Below the pieces are notes generated by a model. That model made no database searches. It was not told the origin of the DNA and worked only from the letters and a program-made list of their open reading frames with translations. This document shows, piece after piece, positions 16,421 to 28,634 of a stretch of 64,000 nucleotides of DNA (positions within the stretch are counted from its first letter, which is position 1; every line of letters begins with the position of its first letter). Origin of the DNA: UBA1370 sp964515115 (GTDB taxonomy: Bacteria > Patescibacteriota > Microgenomatia > UBA1400 > PJMF01). The stretch lies in NCBI GenBank assembly GCA_964515115.1, contig CAZESB010000004.1:3551-67550 (forward strand), given 5' to 3'. The position numbers and the translations under genes are program-made.

Positions 16421-17071
16421 TTAAACTACGTCCTCCCTGTAAATCCAAACCTTGATGCCAACATATCCTGATCTGGTGCGGGCCGGAATTTGGTGATAAT
16501 CAATATCCGCCCTCAAGGTCTGGGTGGGCACACTACCCTCAAAATATTTCTCTACTCTGCCAATTTCAGCTCCACCAATCCGGCCGGACAACTGAATTTT
16601 CACCCCTTTTGCCCCTGCTTGAATAACTTTTTCTAAAGCCTGAGTCACTGCTCTCCGGTGGGGGTAGCGCTTAATCAGCTGTTGCTCAATTCTTTCAGCT
16701 ACCAGTTTGGCACTCAAATCGGGCTGTTTGATTTCTTCAACTCTCAAATCAATCTTAACTTTGTCTTTCTTCAGCTTCTGGACATTGAGAATTCGCTCAA
16801 TGCCGTTTTTAACATTTTCCAGATTAGAGCCGCCCTTACCAATCACCACACCAGGTCTGGAAACGTGCAAAATGACCTTAATTGCTGTTAGTGAGCGCTC
16901 AATGTCAACTTGCACCAAACCAGCGTTGGCCAGTTCTCGATTGAGATACTGGCGCAGGCGGTAATCCTCCAACACCTTGTCAGAGTAGTCAGCCTCATCA
17001 GCATGCCACCTTGATTTCCAAGTGTAAGTGGTACCTAATCTAAAGCCGGTAGGGTTAACTTTTTGTCCCAT
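16421..17071 (-). CDS. rpsC: 30S ribosomal protein S3
   Basis: 216 residues. Starts MGQKVNPTGFRLG; the KH domain GxxG loop (VIGKGGSNLENVK) and the C-terminal domain with RRAVTQALEKVIQAGAKGVKIQLSGRIGGAEIGR are both intact. S3 lines the mRNA entry tunnel. Order rplV-rpsC-rplP is standard. Confidence 0.96.
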   Translation of the reverse strand: MGQKVNPTGFRLGTTYTWKSRWHADEADYSDKVLEDYRLRQYLNRELANAGLVQVDIERSLTAIKVILHVSRPGVVIGKGGSNLENVKNGIERILNVQKLKKDKVKIDLRVEEIKQPDLSAKLVAERIEQQLIKRYPHRRAVTQALEKVIQAGAKGVKIQLSGRIGGAEIGRVEKYFEGSVPTQTLRADIDYHQIPARTRSGYVGIKVWIYREDVV

Positions 17072-17073
17072 AT

Positions 17074-17418
17074 TTATTTGTCATCCTTTTTGATTTCCAG
17101 TTCTACTTTGACGTGACTGGTCTTTTTTTCGATGCTGTGAGCCTGGCCCCTGGCCACTGCGCGCCATCTTTTGTAAGTTGGGCCTTGGTCAACGGTAATA
17201 TTTTTCAACAACAAATCCTCAAATTTAGCGCCATGATTGTTGGTGGCGTTGGCCACCGCTTGGCGCAGAGTCTTGAGTACGACTGTTGAGGCTCGCCTGT
17301 CCATCACCGCCAACTGCTTAATTGCTTGACCAATTTTCATACCTTTAACGGCATTGGCCACCGCCCGAACTTTGCGCGGAGCCTGTCTGGTGTTTTTCTG
17401 TGTAGCCGTAATTAACAT
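17074..17418 (-). CDS. rplV: 50S ribosomal protein L22
   Basis: 114 residues. The RQAPRKVRAVANAVKGMKI start, LRQAVANATNNHG and the beta-hairpin region ending GQAHSIEKKTSHVKVELE match L22, whose hairpin lines the peptide exit tunnel. It follows rpsS by 15 bases. Confidence 0.95.
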   Translation of the reverse strand: MLITATQKNTRQAPRKVRAVANAVKGMKIGQAIKQLAVMDRRASTVVLKTLRQAVANATNNHGAKFEDLLLKNITVDQGPTYKRWRAVARGQAHSIEKKTSHVKVELEIKKDDK

Positions 17419-17433
17419 AAATCCTTTAAAGTC

Positions 17434-17718
17434 TTAAGTCTTGGTCAGCACACGCTTGACGATTTTGCCGTGTCCCCTAAAAGTGCGAGTGGGAGCAAAC
17501 TCACCCAGTTTGTGACCCACCATCGCTTCAGTCACAAACACCTCGACAAAATTTTTACCCTGATGAACCATAAAAGTATGGCCCACGAAATCAGGTGAAA
17601 TGGCGCACTGACGTGCCCAAGTTTTGATCGGGGTTTTATCCCCGGTATTTTTCTGCTGCAATACTTTTGCTAGCAGTTTTTCGTCGATATGTGGTCCTTT
17701 TTTACTTGAACGTGACAT
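17434..17718 (-). CDS. rpsS: 30S ribosomal protein S19
   Basis: 94 residues. MSRSSKKGPHIDEKLL, TFMVHQGKNFVEVFVTEAMVGHKLGEFAPTRTFRGHGK are diagnostic. S19 works with S13 in the 30S head. Position between rplB and rplV is standard. Confidence 0.96.
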   Translation of the reverse strand: MSRSSKKGPHIDEKLLAKVLQQKNTGDKTPIKTWARQCAISPDFVGHTFMVHQGKNFVEVFVTEAMVGHKLGEFAPTRTFRGHGKIVKRVLTKT

Positions 17719-17738
17719 AAATCTTTTTGTTATTGTTA

Positions 17739-18572
17739 CTATTTACCTTGTCTATTTCGTACAATCCAGCGATCAGAACGGTGATTCTTCTTGCGGGTTT
17801 TCTTACCGCCTGCGTGCTTGCCCCATGGAGTCTTAGGATGCTTCATACCCACTGGCGATCTGCCTTCACCACCACCATGTGGGTGAGAGCCAGGATGCTG
17901 AGCCACACCACGAACGGTGGGGCGGATACCCATCAAGCGTTTTCTGCCGGCTTTACCGATTTTTCTGTTCTTCCAATCCTGGTTACCAACCTGGCCGATT
18001 GTAGCGAAACAATCTTGATGAATCAACCTCATTTCCTTAGACGGCAGCTGAACGGTAACGTAAGCTCCTTCTTTGGATTGGATCAGCGCTCCGGTACCCG
18101 CGCCTCTGACAATTTGTGCCCCTTTCTTTGGGGTCATCTCAATATTGTGAATGAACATGCCGATGGGAATATTTTTGAGAGGTAAAGCATTGCCGGGTTT
18201 GGGCTCAACTTTGTTGCCAGCGACCACTTGGTTTCCCACCTCAAGTCCTTGAGGGGCAAGAATATAGGCCTTGGCACCATCAGCGTATTGCAACAAAGCC
18301 AGATTAGCACTGCGCATGGGATCATACTCCAAGCGCACTACTTCAGCCGGAACATCCCTCTTAGAACGCTTCCAGTCAATAATCCGCATTTTCTTTTTAA
18401 CGCCGCCACCGCGATGTCTAACCGTAATTCTGCCACTCGAGTTTCTGCCCTGACGCTTCTTATGGCCTGATGCCAAAAGTGTTTTTTCAGGCTTGCCCTT
18501 GTGCAGTTCGGAGCGGTCAACCGTCATTTGGTGACGTCTTCCAGAGCTGGTGGCTTTCTTTTTCTTCAACAT
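17739..18572 (-). CDS. rplB: 50S ribosomal protein L2
   Basis: 277 residues. The GRNSSGRITVRHRGGG motif, the SH3-like domain and the conserved C-terminal region with RPTVRGVAQHPGSHPHGGGEGRSPVG, containing the histidine next to the peptidyl transferase centre, are all intact. Standard length and place between rplW and rpsS. Confidence 0.97.
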   Translation of the reverse strand: MLKKKKATSSGRRHQMTVDRSELHKGKPEKTLLASGHKKRQGRNSSGRITVRHRGGGVKKKMRIIDWKRSKRDVPAEVVRLEYDPMRSANLALLQYADGAKAYILAPQGLEVGNQVVAGNKVEPKPGNALPLKNIPIGMFIHNIEMTPKKGAQIVRGAGTGALIQSKEGAYVTVQLPSKEMRLIHQDCFATIGQVGNQDWKNRKIGKAGRKRLMGIRPTVRGVAQHPGSHPHGGGEGRSPVGMKHPKTPWGKHAGGKKTRKKNHRSDRWIVRNRQGK

Positions 18573-18594
18573 AATTGCTCTCTATTATCTCATT

Positions 18595-18888
18595 TTATTC
18601 TGATATATCAAACAAATCGATTGTCTGACCTTCAGCGAGCTTGACCAAAGCTTTTTTCTTTCTCGGCATGGTGACGCTCAGTCTTTTTTTACCGGTTTTC
18701 TTTTCCTCCGGCTGCCTAACCACGGTGTTAATCTCCACCACCGTGACGTTGTAAAGTGCTTCAACAGCTTCTTTAATCTGGTTTTTATTGGCCGTCGCCC
18801 CAACGGCAAAAGTGTAAATATTCTGCTTGTTGGCCAGTTCCACCGTTTTTTCGGTAATGAGTGGTTTTTTGATAATGTACGGATTCAT
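18595..18888 (-). CDS. rplW: 50S ribosomal protein L23
   Basis: 97 residues. The start IIKKPLITEKTVELANKQNIYTFAVG and VTVVEINTVVRQPEEKK follow the L23 pattern. L23 sits at the tunnel exit, where trigger factor and SRP dock. It precedes rplB by 22 bases. Confidence 0.94.
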   Translation of the reverse strand: MNPYIIKKPLITEKTVELANKQNIYTFAVGATANKNQIKEAVEALYNVTVVEINTVVRQPEEKKTGKKRLSVTMPRKKKALVKLAEGQTIDLFDISE

Positions 18889-18891
18889 AAT

Positions 18892-19644
18892 TTATTTTTC
18901 TTGCTTGGTTGATTTGGTGGCTTTGGTTGGTTTCGTTGGTTTGTTGGACTTAGTAGTCTTGGTGGTTTTAACAACTGAAACTGCTGAAGCAGGAGTCGTT
19001 TTAGCTGCTGGTTTAGCCACTTTTTTGCTTAGCAATCTGGCTTCCAAACCGGCAATCGATTGCTTGGTCACCACAATTTTGTTAGCTGAGGCTACATCAA
19101 GAGCGTTAACCTCACTAGCGGTTCTCAGCAAAACTTGAGGAATATTTCTCAAGCCGCGCTCAACCAGTTCATTTCGCTCCGGCAAAATAACCAACAGTTT
19201 GTCATTTTCCTCCAAAACCGGAGAAAGGGCCGTCACTGCTTCTTTAGTTTTGCCATTCAAATCTTTAAGGTAATCAATAACATACACATTTTTTGCCTGA
19301 GCGCTCAGGGCACTAATCAGGGCTTTTTGCTTTAATTGGCTCGGCAGTTTTTTACTCCAGTTCTCCAAGCCAGTGGGGCCATGAGCCACACCGCCACCCA
19401 CAAAAATCGGGGCGCTTCTGGCACCATGGCGGGCATTGCCAGTCCCTTTTTGGCGGTACCATTTTTTCTTAGTTCGAGTAACTTCACCTCTGGTCTGCAC
19501 CTTGCTGGTACCTTGACGTAGATTGGCAAGATAAACTCTCACCGCCTGGCTCAAGACAGCTTCGTTGACGGCAGCCGCAAACAACTCATCACTGACAGTG
19601 ACTAAACTTTTAGTGCCGGTTTTGGTGATGCTTGCAACTTTCAT
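18892..19644 (-). CDS. rplD: 50S ribosomal protein L4 with K/T tail
   Basis: 250 residues. The tunnel loop (RGEVTRTKKKWYRQKGTGNARHGARSAPIFVGGGVAHGP, about residues 56-94) is conserved. The last ~40 residues form a low-complexity T/K tail (KTTKSNKPTKPTKATKSTK). L4 is the autogenous repressor of the S10 operon in some bacteria. It precedes rplW by three bases. Confidence 0.95.
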   Translation of the reverse strand: MKVASITKTGTKSLVTVSDELFAAAVNEAVLSQAVRVYLANLRQGTSKVQTRGEVTRTKKKWYRQKGTGNARHGARSAPIFVGGGVAHGPTGLENWSKKLPSQLKQKALISALSAQAKNVYVIDYLKDLNGKTKEAVTALSPVLEENDKLLVILPERNELVERGLRNIPQVLLRTASEVNALDVASANKIVVTKQSIAGLEARLLSKKVAKPAAKTTPASAVSVVKTTKTTKSNKPTKPTKATKSTKQEK

Positions 19645-19650
19645 TTTTTC

Positions 19651-20475
19651 TTATTCCTCAGTAGTTACCTCTGGTTCTGCTGGCGATTCTGCCACAGGCG
19701 CTTCGACCACTTCTTCTTCCGGTTCAGCCACTTTTGGTGCTACTTCAGCTTCCACCTCTTTAATGCCGGAAGCTTTCTTATCTAAAACCACATTTTTGCT
19801 TTTACCCATTTTGGAAATTTTGACATTGGTATTGATCACACCGGGAATCGGGCCGCTCAGCCAGATTTCGCCTTGCTCTGGATCCAGATGAACCACCACT
19901 AAACCGCGAACAGTAGAGGTGATATTGCCAGATCTACCCGGCATTTTCTTGCCCGGCCAAACTCTGCCCGGACTAGTACCGGCGCCAATAGAACCAACCG
20001 CCCTGGCGCGATCTGATTGTCCGTGAGTTTTTGGCCCCCCGGCAAAACCATGACGTTTCATGGCGCCGGTAAAACCTTTGCCTCTGGTCAAACCTTGAAC
20101 TTGGACCATATCGCCCACAGACAAAATAGAGTCGGCCTTGATAGTGTCGCCGACTTTGACTGTTTCGCTGTTTTCCTCGGTACCAGACATTCTAATCCCC
20201 CGAATTTGACTGACACCAAAATTAAAACCACTCTTTTCTAACCTGGTTCTGAGTGGTTTTGACATGTTTTTGAGTTTTTTCTGACCATAACCTACTTCAA
20301 GAATGATGCAAGGTACGGTTTGACGCTTTTGGGAATTTTTATCGAGAACTTCAATAGTTTTTTTGCCAACAACAAGATTATCGCTCAGTTTACAGCGAGT
20401 CACAGCCAAGCGCTTGCCATCTTTGGTCCAGGCTTGGGTCATGCCCAGTTTGGTTGCGAATATGTCGTTGATCAT
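19651..20475 (-). CDS. rplC: 50S ribosomal protein L3 with acidic tail
   Basis: 274 residues. The loop GLTRGKGFTGAMKRHGFAGGPKTHGQSDRARAVGSIGAGTSPGRVWPGKKMPG, near the peptidyl transferase centre, is conserved and contains the glutamine methylated in other species. The final ~45 residues are acidic and rich in E, P, A and V, the opposite charge of the tails on L4, L17 and S5. No Shine-Dalgarno is visible before ATG 20475; a 149-base leader separates it from rpsJ. Confidence 0.95.
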   Translation of the reverse strand: MINDIFATKLGMTQAWTKDGKRLAVTRCKLSDNLVVGKKTIEVLDKNSQKRQTVPCIILEVGYGQKKLKNMSKPLRTRLEKSGFNFGVSQIRGIRMSGTEENSETVKVGDTIKADSILSVGDMVQVQGLTRGKGFTGAMKRHGFAGGPKTHGQSDRARAVGSIGAGTSPGRVWPGKKMPGRSGNITSTVRGLVVVHLDPEQGEIWLSGPIPGVINTNVKISKMGKSKNVVLDKKASGIKEVEAEVAPKVAEPEEEVVEAPVAESPAEPEVTTEE

Positions 20476-20624
20476 TATTATTTTCGGTCAAAAATTTTCT
20501 TGTCCACCAAGCAATTATCTCAGTGTCGCCCACGACGGACAGCACTGGCGTTATTGCCTTTTTTTGTGTTTTAAGTTTATTCATCATTGGCTTGAATAGC
20601 AGCCTCTTGCCGACAATCGCTCAA
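20476..20624 (-). other. 149-base rpsJ-rplC spacer, possible leader
   Basis: rpsJ and rplC are usually almost adjacent, but here 149 bases separate them. On the minus strand the stretch contains two possible pairing arms (CAGTG near 20548 and CACTG near 20524) with GC-rich sequence between, and an A7 run before them. No ORF with a recognisable product is seen. A ribosomal-protein binding leader is possible but not shown. Confidence 0.3.
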
Positions 20625-20948
20625 TTACATTTTTATCTGAATTGATACACCAGCCGGCAACTCAAGATGCATCAGCGAGTCAATAGTTTTATTGGTGGGA
20701 TTGATAATATCAATCACTCGCTTATGTGTTTTAATCTGATAATGCTCTTGAGCGTCTTTATCAGTGTGCGGCGATACCAACACGGTAAACCACTTGACGT
20801 GTGTCGGTAATGGCACTGGACCAACAACTTTAGCACCCGTAGAAAGAGCGGTCTCTAAAATTTTTCGTCCAGCATCATCAATCACCCGATGATCGTATGA
20901 CTTCAGTCGAATACGAATCTTATTCTGTGGTTGTGTGTTATTAGCCAT
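20625..20948 (-). CDS. rpsJ: 30S ribosomal protein S10
   Basis: 107 residues. The core IRIRLKSYDHRVIDDAGRKI and LPTHVKWFTVLVSPHTDKDAQEHYQIKTHKRVIDI are diagnostic of S10/NusE, which also serves in transcription antitermination with NusB. It has AAGGAACC a few bases before ATG 20948 and a near-consensus promoter at 20997-21025, so it opens the S10 operon even though tuf lies just upstream. Confidence 0.95.
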   Translation of the reverse strand: MANNTQPQNKIRIRLKSYDHRVIDDAGRKILETALSTGAKVVGPVPLPTHVKWFTVLVSPHTDKDAQEHYQIKTHKRVIDIINPTNKTIDSLMHLELPAGVSIQIKM

Positions 20949-20996
20949 GTTAAGGTTCCTTTTTCCTCTGGTTCGGTCAATGTCTCGTAGATGGGA

Positions 20997-21025
20997 ATTA
21001 TACTAAATCTGCTACCAGATGTAAA
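20997..21025 (-). promoter_or_regulatory. Sigma-70-type promoter of the S10 operon
   Basis: On the minus strand TTTACA (21020-21025), a 17-bp spacer and TATAAT (20997-21002). Five of six -35 and six of six -10 positions match consensus. The expected start is near 20990, giving a ~42-nt leader that contains the rpsJ Shine-Dalgarno. Confidence 0.8.
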
Positions 21026-21026
21026 G

Positions 21027-21126
21027 NNNNNNNNNNNNNNNNNNNNNNNNNNNNNNNNNNNNNNNNNNNNNNNNNNNNNNNNNNNNNNNNNNNNNNNNNN
21101 NNNNNNNNNNNNNNNNNNNNNNNNNN
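21027..21126. other. Assembly gap (100 N) at the end of tuf
   Basis: Exactly 100 N, the same length as two other gaps in the window, so it is most likely a fixed placeholder. It hides the last residues and stop of tuf and the start of the tuf-rpsJ spacer. Frames read through the N run are not meaningful. Confidence 0.95.
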
Positions 21127-22280
<1,154 letters not shown>

Positions 22281-22416
22281 AGGGCCTCCGAATTTTTTAT
22301 ACTTGGTATTATTTTCCAATACCTACTTTATACAAATGACTATTTTATCAAGAGAAGACCGAATTTGCACAAGCAAAAAAGTTCTTCCATCGCAGTTTTT
22401 CGCCAAATAAAACTAA

Positions 22417-23994
22417 TTAAGCTCTATTTTGCTCCTCAATAATCGCTTTAGTGATATTTTGAGGCACAATATCGTAATGACTGGGGAGCATTACAGAAGA
22501 AGCACGGCCTTTCGTCATGCTCCTTAGAATTGTAACATAACCCTGCATTTCTGCCAAAGGAGCCAGGGCGGTAATCACCACTACGTTGCCGCGCTGGTTA
22601 GTACCTTGAATCTGGGCCCGCCTTGAACCTAAATCACCAATCACATCACCCATATATTCTTCAGGTGAAGTCACTTCGACTTTCATGATCGGTTCAATCA
22701 GAACCATGCCGGCATTCTTGACCGCTTCCCTCATTCCCAACGAGCCAGCCATCTTAAAGGCCATTTCACTCGAGTCGACATCATGGTAGGAACCATCATA
22801 AAGGGTAACTTTGATATCGGTCATGGGGTAGCCTGCCAAGAAACCGCGTTCCAGTGATTCTTGAATACCCTTATCGGTTGGGGCGATAAACTCTCGAGGC
22901 ACAACACCGCCGGTAATTTCATCGACAAACTCATAGCCTGTGCCGCGATCTTGAGGCTCAATTTTAAGGAAAACATGACCATACTGGCCACGGCCACCGG
23001 ATTGTTTGATATACTTGCCCTCACCTTGAGAGGATTGAGTAATGGTTTCGCGGTAAGCCACCTGGGGAGCGCCGACATTAGCGTCCACGCTGAACTCTCG
23101 TTTCATTCTATCAACCAAAATTTCCAGATGTAACTCACCCATACCACCAATAATGGTTTGGCCNNNNNNNNNNNNNNNNNNNNNNNNNNNNNNNNNNNNN
23201 NNNNNNNNNNNNNNNNNNNNNNNNNNNNNNNNNNNNNNNNNNNNNNNNNNNNNNNNNNNNNNNAGCGCGTCGTCGGTTTCAGCGATTTGCTCAACTAATT
23301 GGGCTCTCAATTCGGCCACCCTGTCTAGATATTCTTCTGGAATTTCCCTAATTTCTGGTTCGGTATCAGCGGCATTGTCTTTCCAAAACAAAGCTTTCTC
23401 TTCAAGCAGTTGAATTACACCCTTAAATTCACTCTCCGCTCCCATCGGCAAAACCATCGGCGCCGGCTTGACCCCAAATTTGTCTTTAATGTCCTGAACC
23501 ACGGCAAAAAAGTCTGCTCCCAGTTTGTCCATTTTATTGACAAAACAAATGCGCGGCACGTTATATTTGTCGGCTTGGCGCCAAACTGTTTCGGACTGAG
23601 ATTGTACGCCTTCACTGGCATCCAAAACGGTAATGCCACCATCAAGTACGCGCAAGCTGCGCTCAACTTCAGCGGTAAAATCAACGTGTCCAGGAGTATC
23701 AATGATGTTAAAGCGGTAGGATTTTTTTTCTAAATGAGTGTCAAAATGAGGTGTCCAAAAAGTGGTGGTAGCAGCAGAAACAATGGTAATACCCCGCTCT
23801 TGCTCTTGAGCCATCCAGTCCATGGTGGCAGCCCCTTCGTGAACTTCACCCATCTTGTAAGTGCGACCCGTGTAAAAAAGAATCCGCTCAGAAGTAGTGG
23901 TTTTGCCGGCATCAATGTGAGCAATAATACCAATATTCCTAATTCTCTCTAGAGGAATCTTGTCTCTGTCTGATGTTTTAATTGTTTGTACCAT
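22417..23994 (-). CDS. fusA: Elongation factor G, interrupted by a gap
   Basis: EF-G drives translocation. The N-terminal part (~243 residues) has AHIDAGKTT (G1), DTPGHVDF (G3) and NKMDK (G4); after the gap the protein resumes at GQTIIGGMGELHLEILVDRMKREF and continues through domains IV and V to the stop at 22417. Compared with a ~700-residue EF-G, roughly 200 residues (about 600 bases) are missing, while the gap is drawn as 100 N at 23164-23263. The gene itself is probably intact; the apparent 525 residues are an assembly artefact. Confidence 0.95.
   Translation of the reverse strand: MVQTIKTSDRDKIPLERIRNIGIIAHIDAGKTTTSERILFYTGRTYKMGEVHEGAATMDWMAQEQERGITIVSAATTTFWTPHFDTHLEKKSYRFNIIDTPGHVDFTAEVERSLRVLDGGITVLDASEGVQSQSETVWRQADKYNVPRICFVNKMDKLGADFFAVVQDIKDKFGVKPAPMVLPMGAESEFKGVIQLLEEKALFWKDNAADTEPEIREIPEEYLDRVAELRAQLVEQIAETDDAXXXXXXXXXXXXXXXXXXXXXXXXXXXXXXXXXXGQTIIGGMGELHLEILVDRMKREFSVDANVGAPQVAYRETITQSSQGEGKYIKQSGGRGQYGHVFLKIEPQDRGTGYEFVDEITGGVVPREFIAPTDKGIQESLERGFLAGYPMTDIKVTLYDGSYHDVDSSEMAFKMAGSLGMREAVKNAGMVLIEPIMKVEVTSPEEYMGDVIGDLGSRRAQIQGTNQRGNVVVITALAPLAEMQGYVTILRSMTKGRASSVMLPSHYDIVPQNITKAIIEEQNRA
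23164..23263. other. Assembly gap (100 N) inside fusA
   Basis: Exactly 100 N. The flanking EF-G fragments imply that the true distance is about 600 bases, covering the end of the G domain, domain II and most of domain III. Confidence 0.95.
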
Positions 23995-24052
23995 ACTGAC
24001 TCTTTAAACACTAATTGTTACAAAATTTTATAGTATCGCAAAAATTGATAGC

Positions 24053-24529
24053 CTACCACCGGAAATGGGCGAAGGCTTTGTTGGCTTCTGCCATCCGATG
24101 TGAAGTTTCTTTTCTGGCTACTGCGCCGCCTTGATTATTGAGAGCGTCCAGCATTTCCGCGGCTAATTTTTCCCCAAAAGTGTGATATTCCTTGCTGGAG
24201 CGCTTATTGGCTTCCTGAACCAACCACCTGAGTGCTAAAGCAAAACCGCGCCTGGATCTGACTGGCATCGGCACCTGATAAGCAGCGCCGCCTACACGCC
24301 TGGAACGAACTTCCATTTGTGGCGTCACGGCTTTAATCACTTCTTCGAAAACTTCAACCGGCTCTTTTTTGGTAGCTTTAGCCACCTGATCCAAAGCAGC
24401 ATAAACCTGCTTGCGCGCAACGGTTTTTTTGCCATCTTGCATCACGTAGTTGATCAGTTTAGCAATTCTTTTGGAATCGTGTTTGATATCTGGTTCTATG
24501 TCCCGAACCGAGGCTGTTTTTGTTCTCAT
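24053..24529 (-). CDS. rpsG: 30S ribosomal protein S7
   Basis: 158 residues. The YVMQDGKKTVARKQVYAAL segment, EVRSRRVGGAAYQVPMPV and the C-terminus MAEANKAFAHFRW match S7, which nucleates assembly of the 30S head and is the str operon repressor in some bacteria. It lies in the usual rpsL-rpsG-fusA order. The 73-base rpsL-rpsG spacer contains a CCGCC-tgt-GGCG palindrome. Confidence 0.96.
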   Translation of the reverse strand: MRTKTASVRDIEPDIKHDSKRIAKLINYVMQDGKKTVARKQVYAALDQVAKATKKEPVEVFEEVIKAVTPQMEVRSRRVGGAAYQVPMPVRSRRGFALALRWLVQEANKRSSKEYHTFGEKLAAEMLDALNNQGGAVARKETSHRMAEANKAFAHFRW

Positions 24530-24602
24530 ATTAGTGTCATTCTCATCCGCCTGTGGCGAACAATACTCCTAATAATTAATAAGGCTTTTTTTGCTTTGAT
24601 GA

Positions 24603-25013
24603 TTAGGCGCGTTTGGCTCCGTATTTACTACGACTGGTTCTTCTACCTTCAACTCCGGCGGCATCATACTTGCCACGAACAATGTGATACTTCACACCCG
24701 GCAAGTCCTTGACCCGGCCACCTCTAACCAAGACAATGCTGTGTTCCGCCAAGCTGTGACCTTCACCTTGAATGTAGGCCGTCACCTCCATGCGGTTAGA
24801 CAACCTCACCCGAGCAACTTTACGCAGAGCCGAGTTTGGTTTCTTGGGGGTCATGGTTTTGACCACAGTACAGACGCCCCGCTTTTGTGGGTTGGTGGTC
24901 TTGCTGACCTTGTTAGTATCCGAGTTGTAGCTGCGACGCAGAGCGGTGGCCTTAATTTTGGCCGGCTTCTGCTTGCGTCCGCCTTTACGGATAAGTTGAT
25001 TAATTGTCGGCAT
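24603..25013 (-). CDS. rpsL: 30S ribosomal protein S12
   Basis: 136 residues. PQKRGVCTVVKTMTPKKPNSALRKVARVRLSN and GEGHSLAEHSIVLVRGGRVKDLPGVKYHIVRG are the decoding-centre loops. The lysines in TPKKPNS and GRVKDLPG, the usual streptomycin-resistance positions, are the common sensitive-type residues. It begins the str cluster, with a promoter candidate at 25075-25083. Confidence 0.96.
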   Translation of the reverse strand: MPTINQLIRKGGRKQKPAKIKATALRRSYNSDTNKVSKTTNPQKRGVCTVVKTMTPKKPNSALRKVARVRLSNRMEVTAYIQGEGHSLAEHSIVLVRGGRVKDLPGVKYHIVRGKYDAAGVEGRRTSRSKYGAKRA

Positions 25014-25074
25014 GATTTTTCTTTCTAATCTTTGTCTGCTGTGTCTGCTGTCTGTTGGTTCGCAATGAGCAATG

Positions 25075-25083
25075 ATTGTAACA
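25075..25083 (-). promoter_or_regulatory. Extended -10 promoter of rpsL
   Basis: TGTTACAAT on the minus strand, 61 bases before the rpsL ATG, is an extended -10 element; the -35 region would lie partly at the gap edge. The ~55-nt leader is rich in CAGACA-like repeats. If correct, rpoC ends inside the gap and the frame running past this point is not coding. Confidence 0.5.
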
Positions 25084-25093
25084 CAGACTTCGA

Positions 25094-25193
25094 NNNNNNN
25101 NNNNNNNNNNNNNNNNNNNNNNNNNNNNNNNNNNNNNNNNNNNNNNNNNNNNNNNNNNNNNNNNNNNNNNNNNNNNNNNNNNNNNNNNNNNNN
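25094..25193. other. Assembly gap (100 N) at the end of rpoC
   Basis: Exactly 100 N. It replaces the C-terminal ~80 or more residues of the beta' subunit, so the true length is likely above 240 bases. Confidence 0.95.
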
Positions 25194-28615
<3,422 letters not shown>

Positions 28616-28634
28616 ATTGGCGCTCCTTTAATCC

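Noticed and set aside
21012..21026. Apparent C-terminus of EF-Tu read across the N gap
   Set aside because: The frame is carried only by unknown bases; the sequence after the gap is the rpsJ promoter region, and EF-Tu should end ~13 codons after IREG, inside the gap.
25025..25093. Apparent C-terminus of RpoC after the N gap
   Set aside because: The ending does not resemble RpoC, the gap length is arbitrary, and the stretch holds an extended -10 and leader for rpsL.
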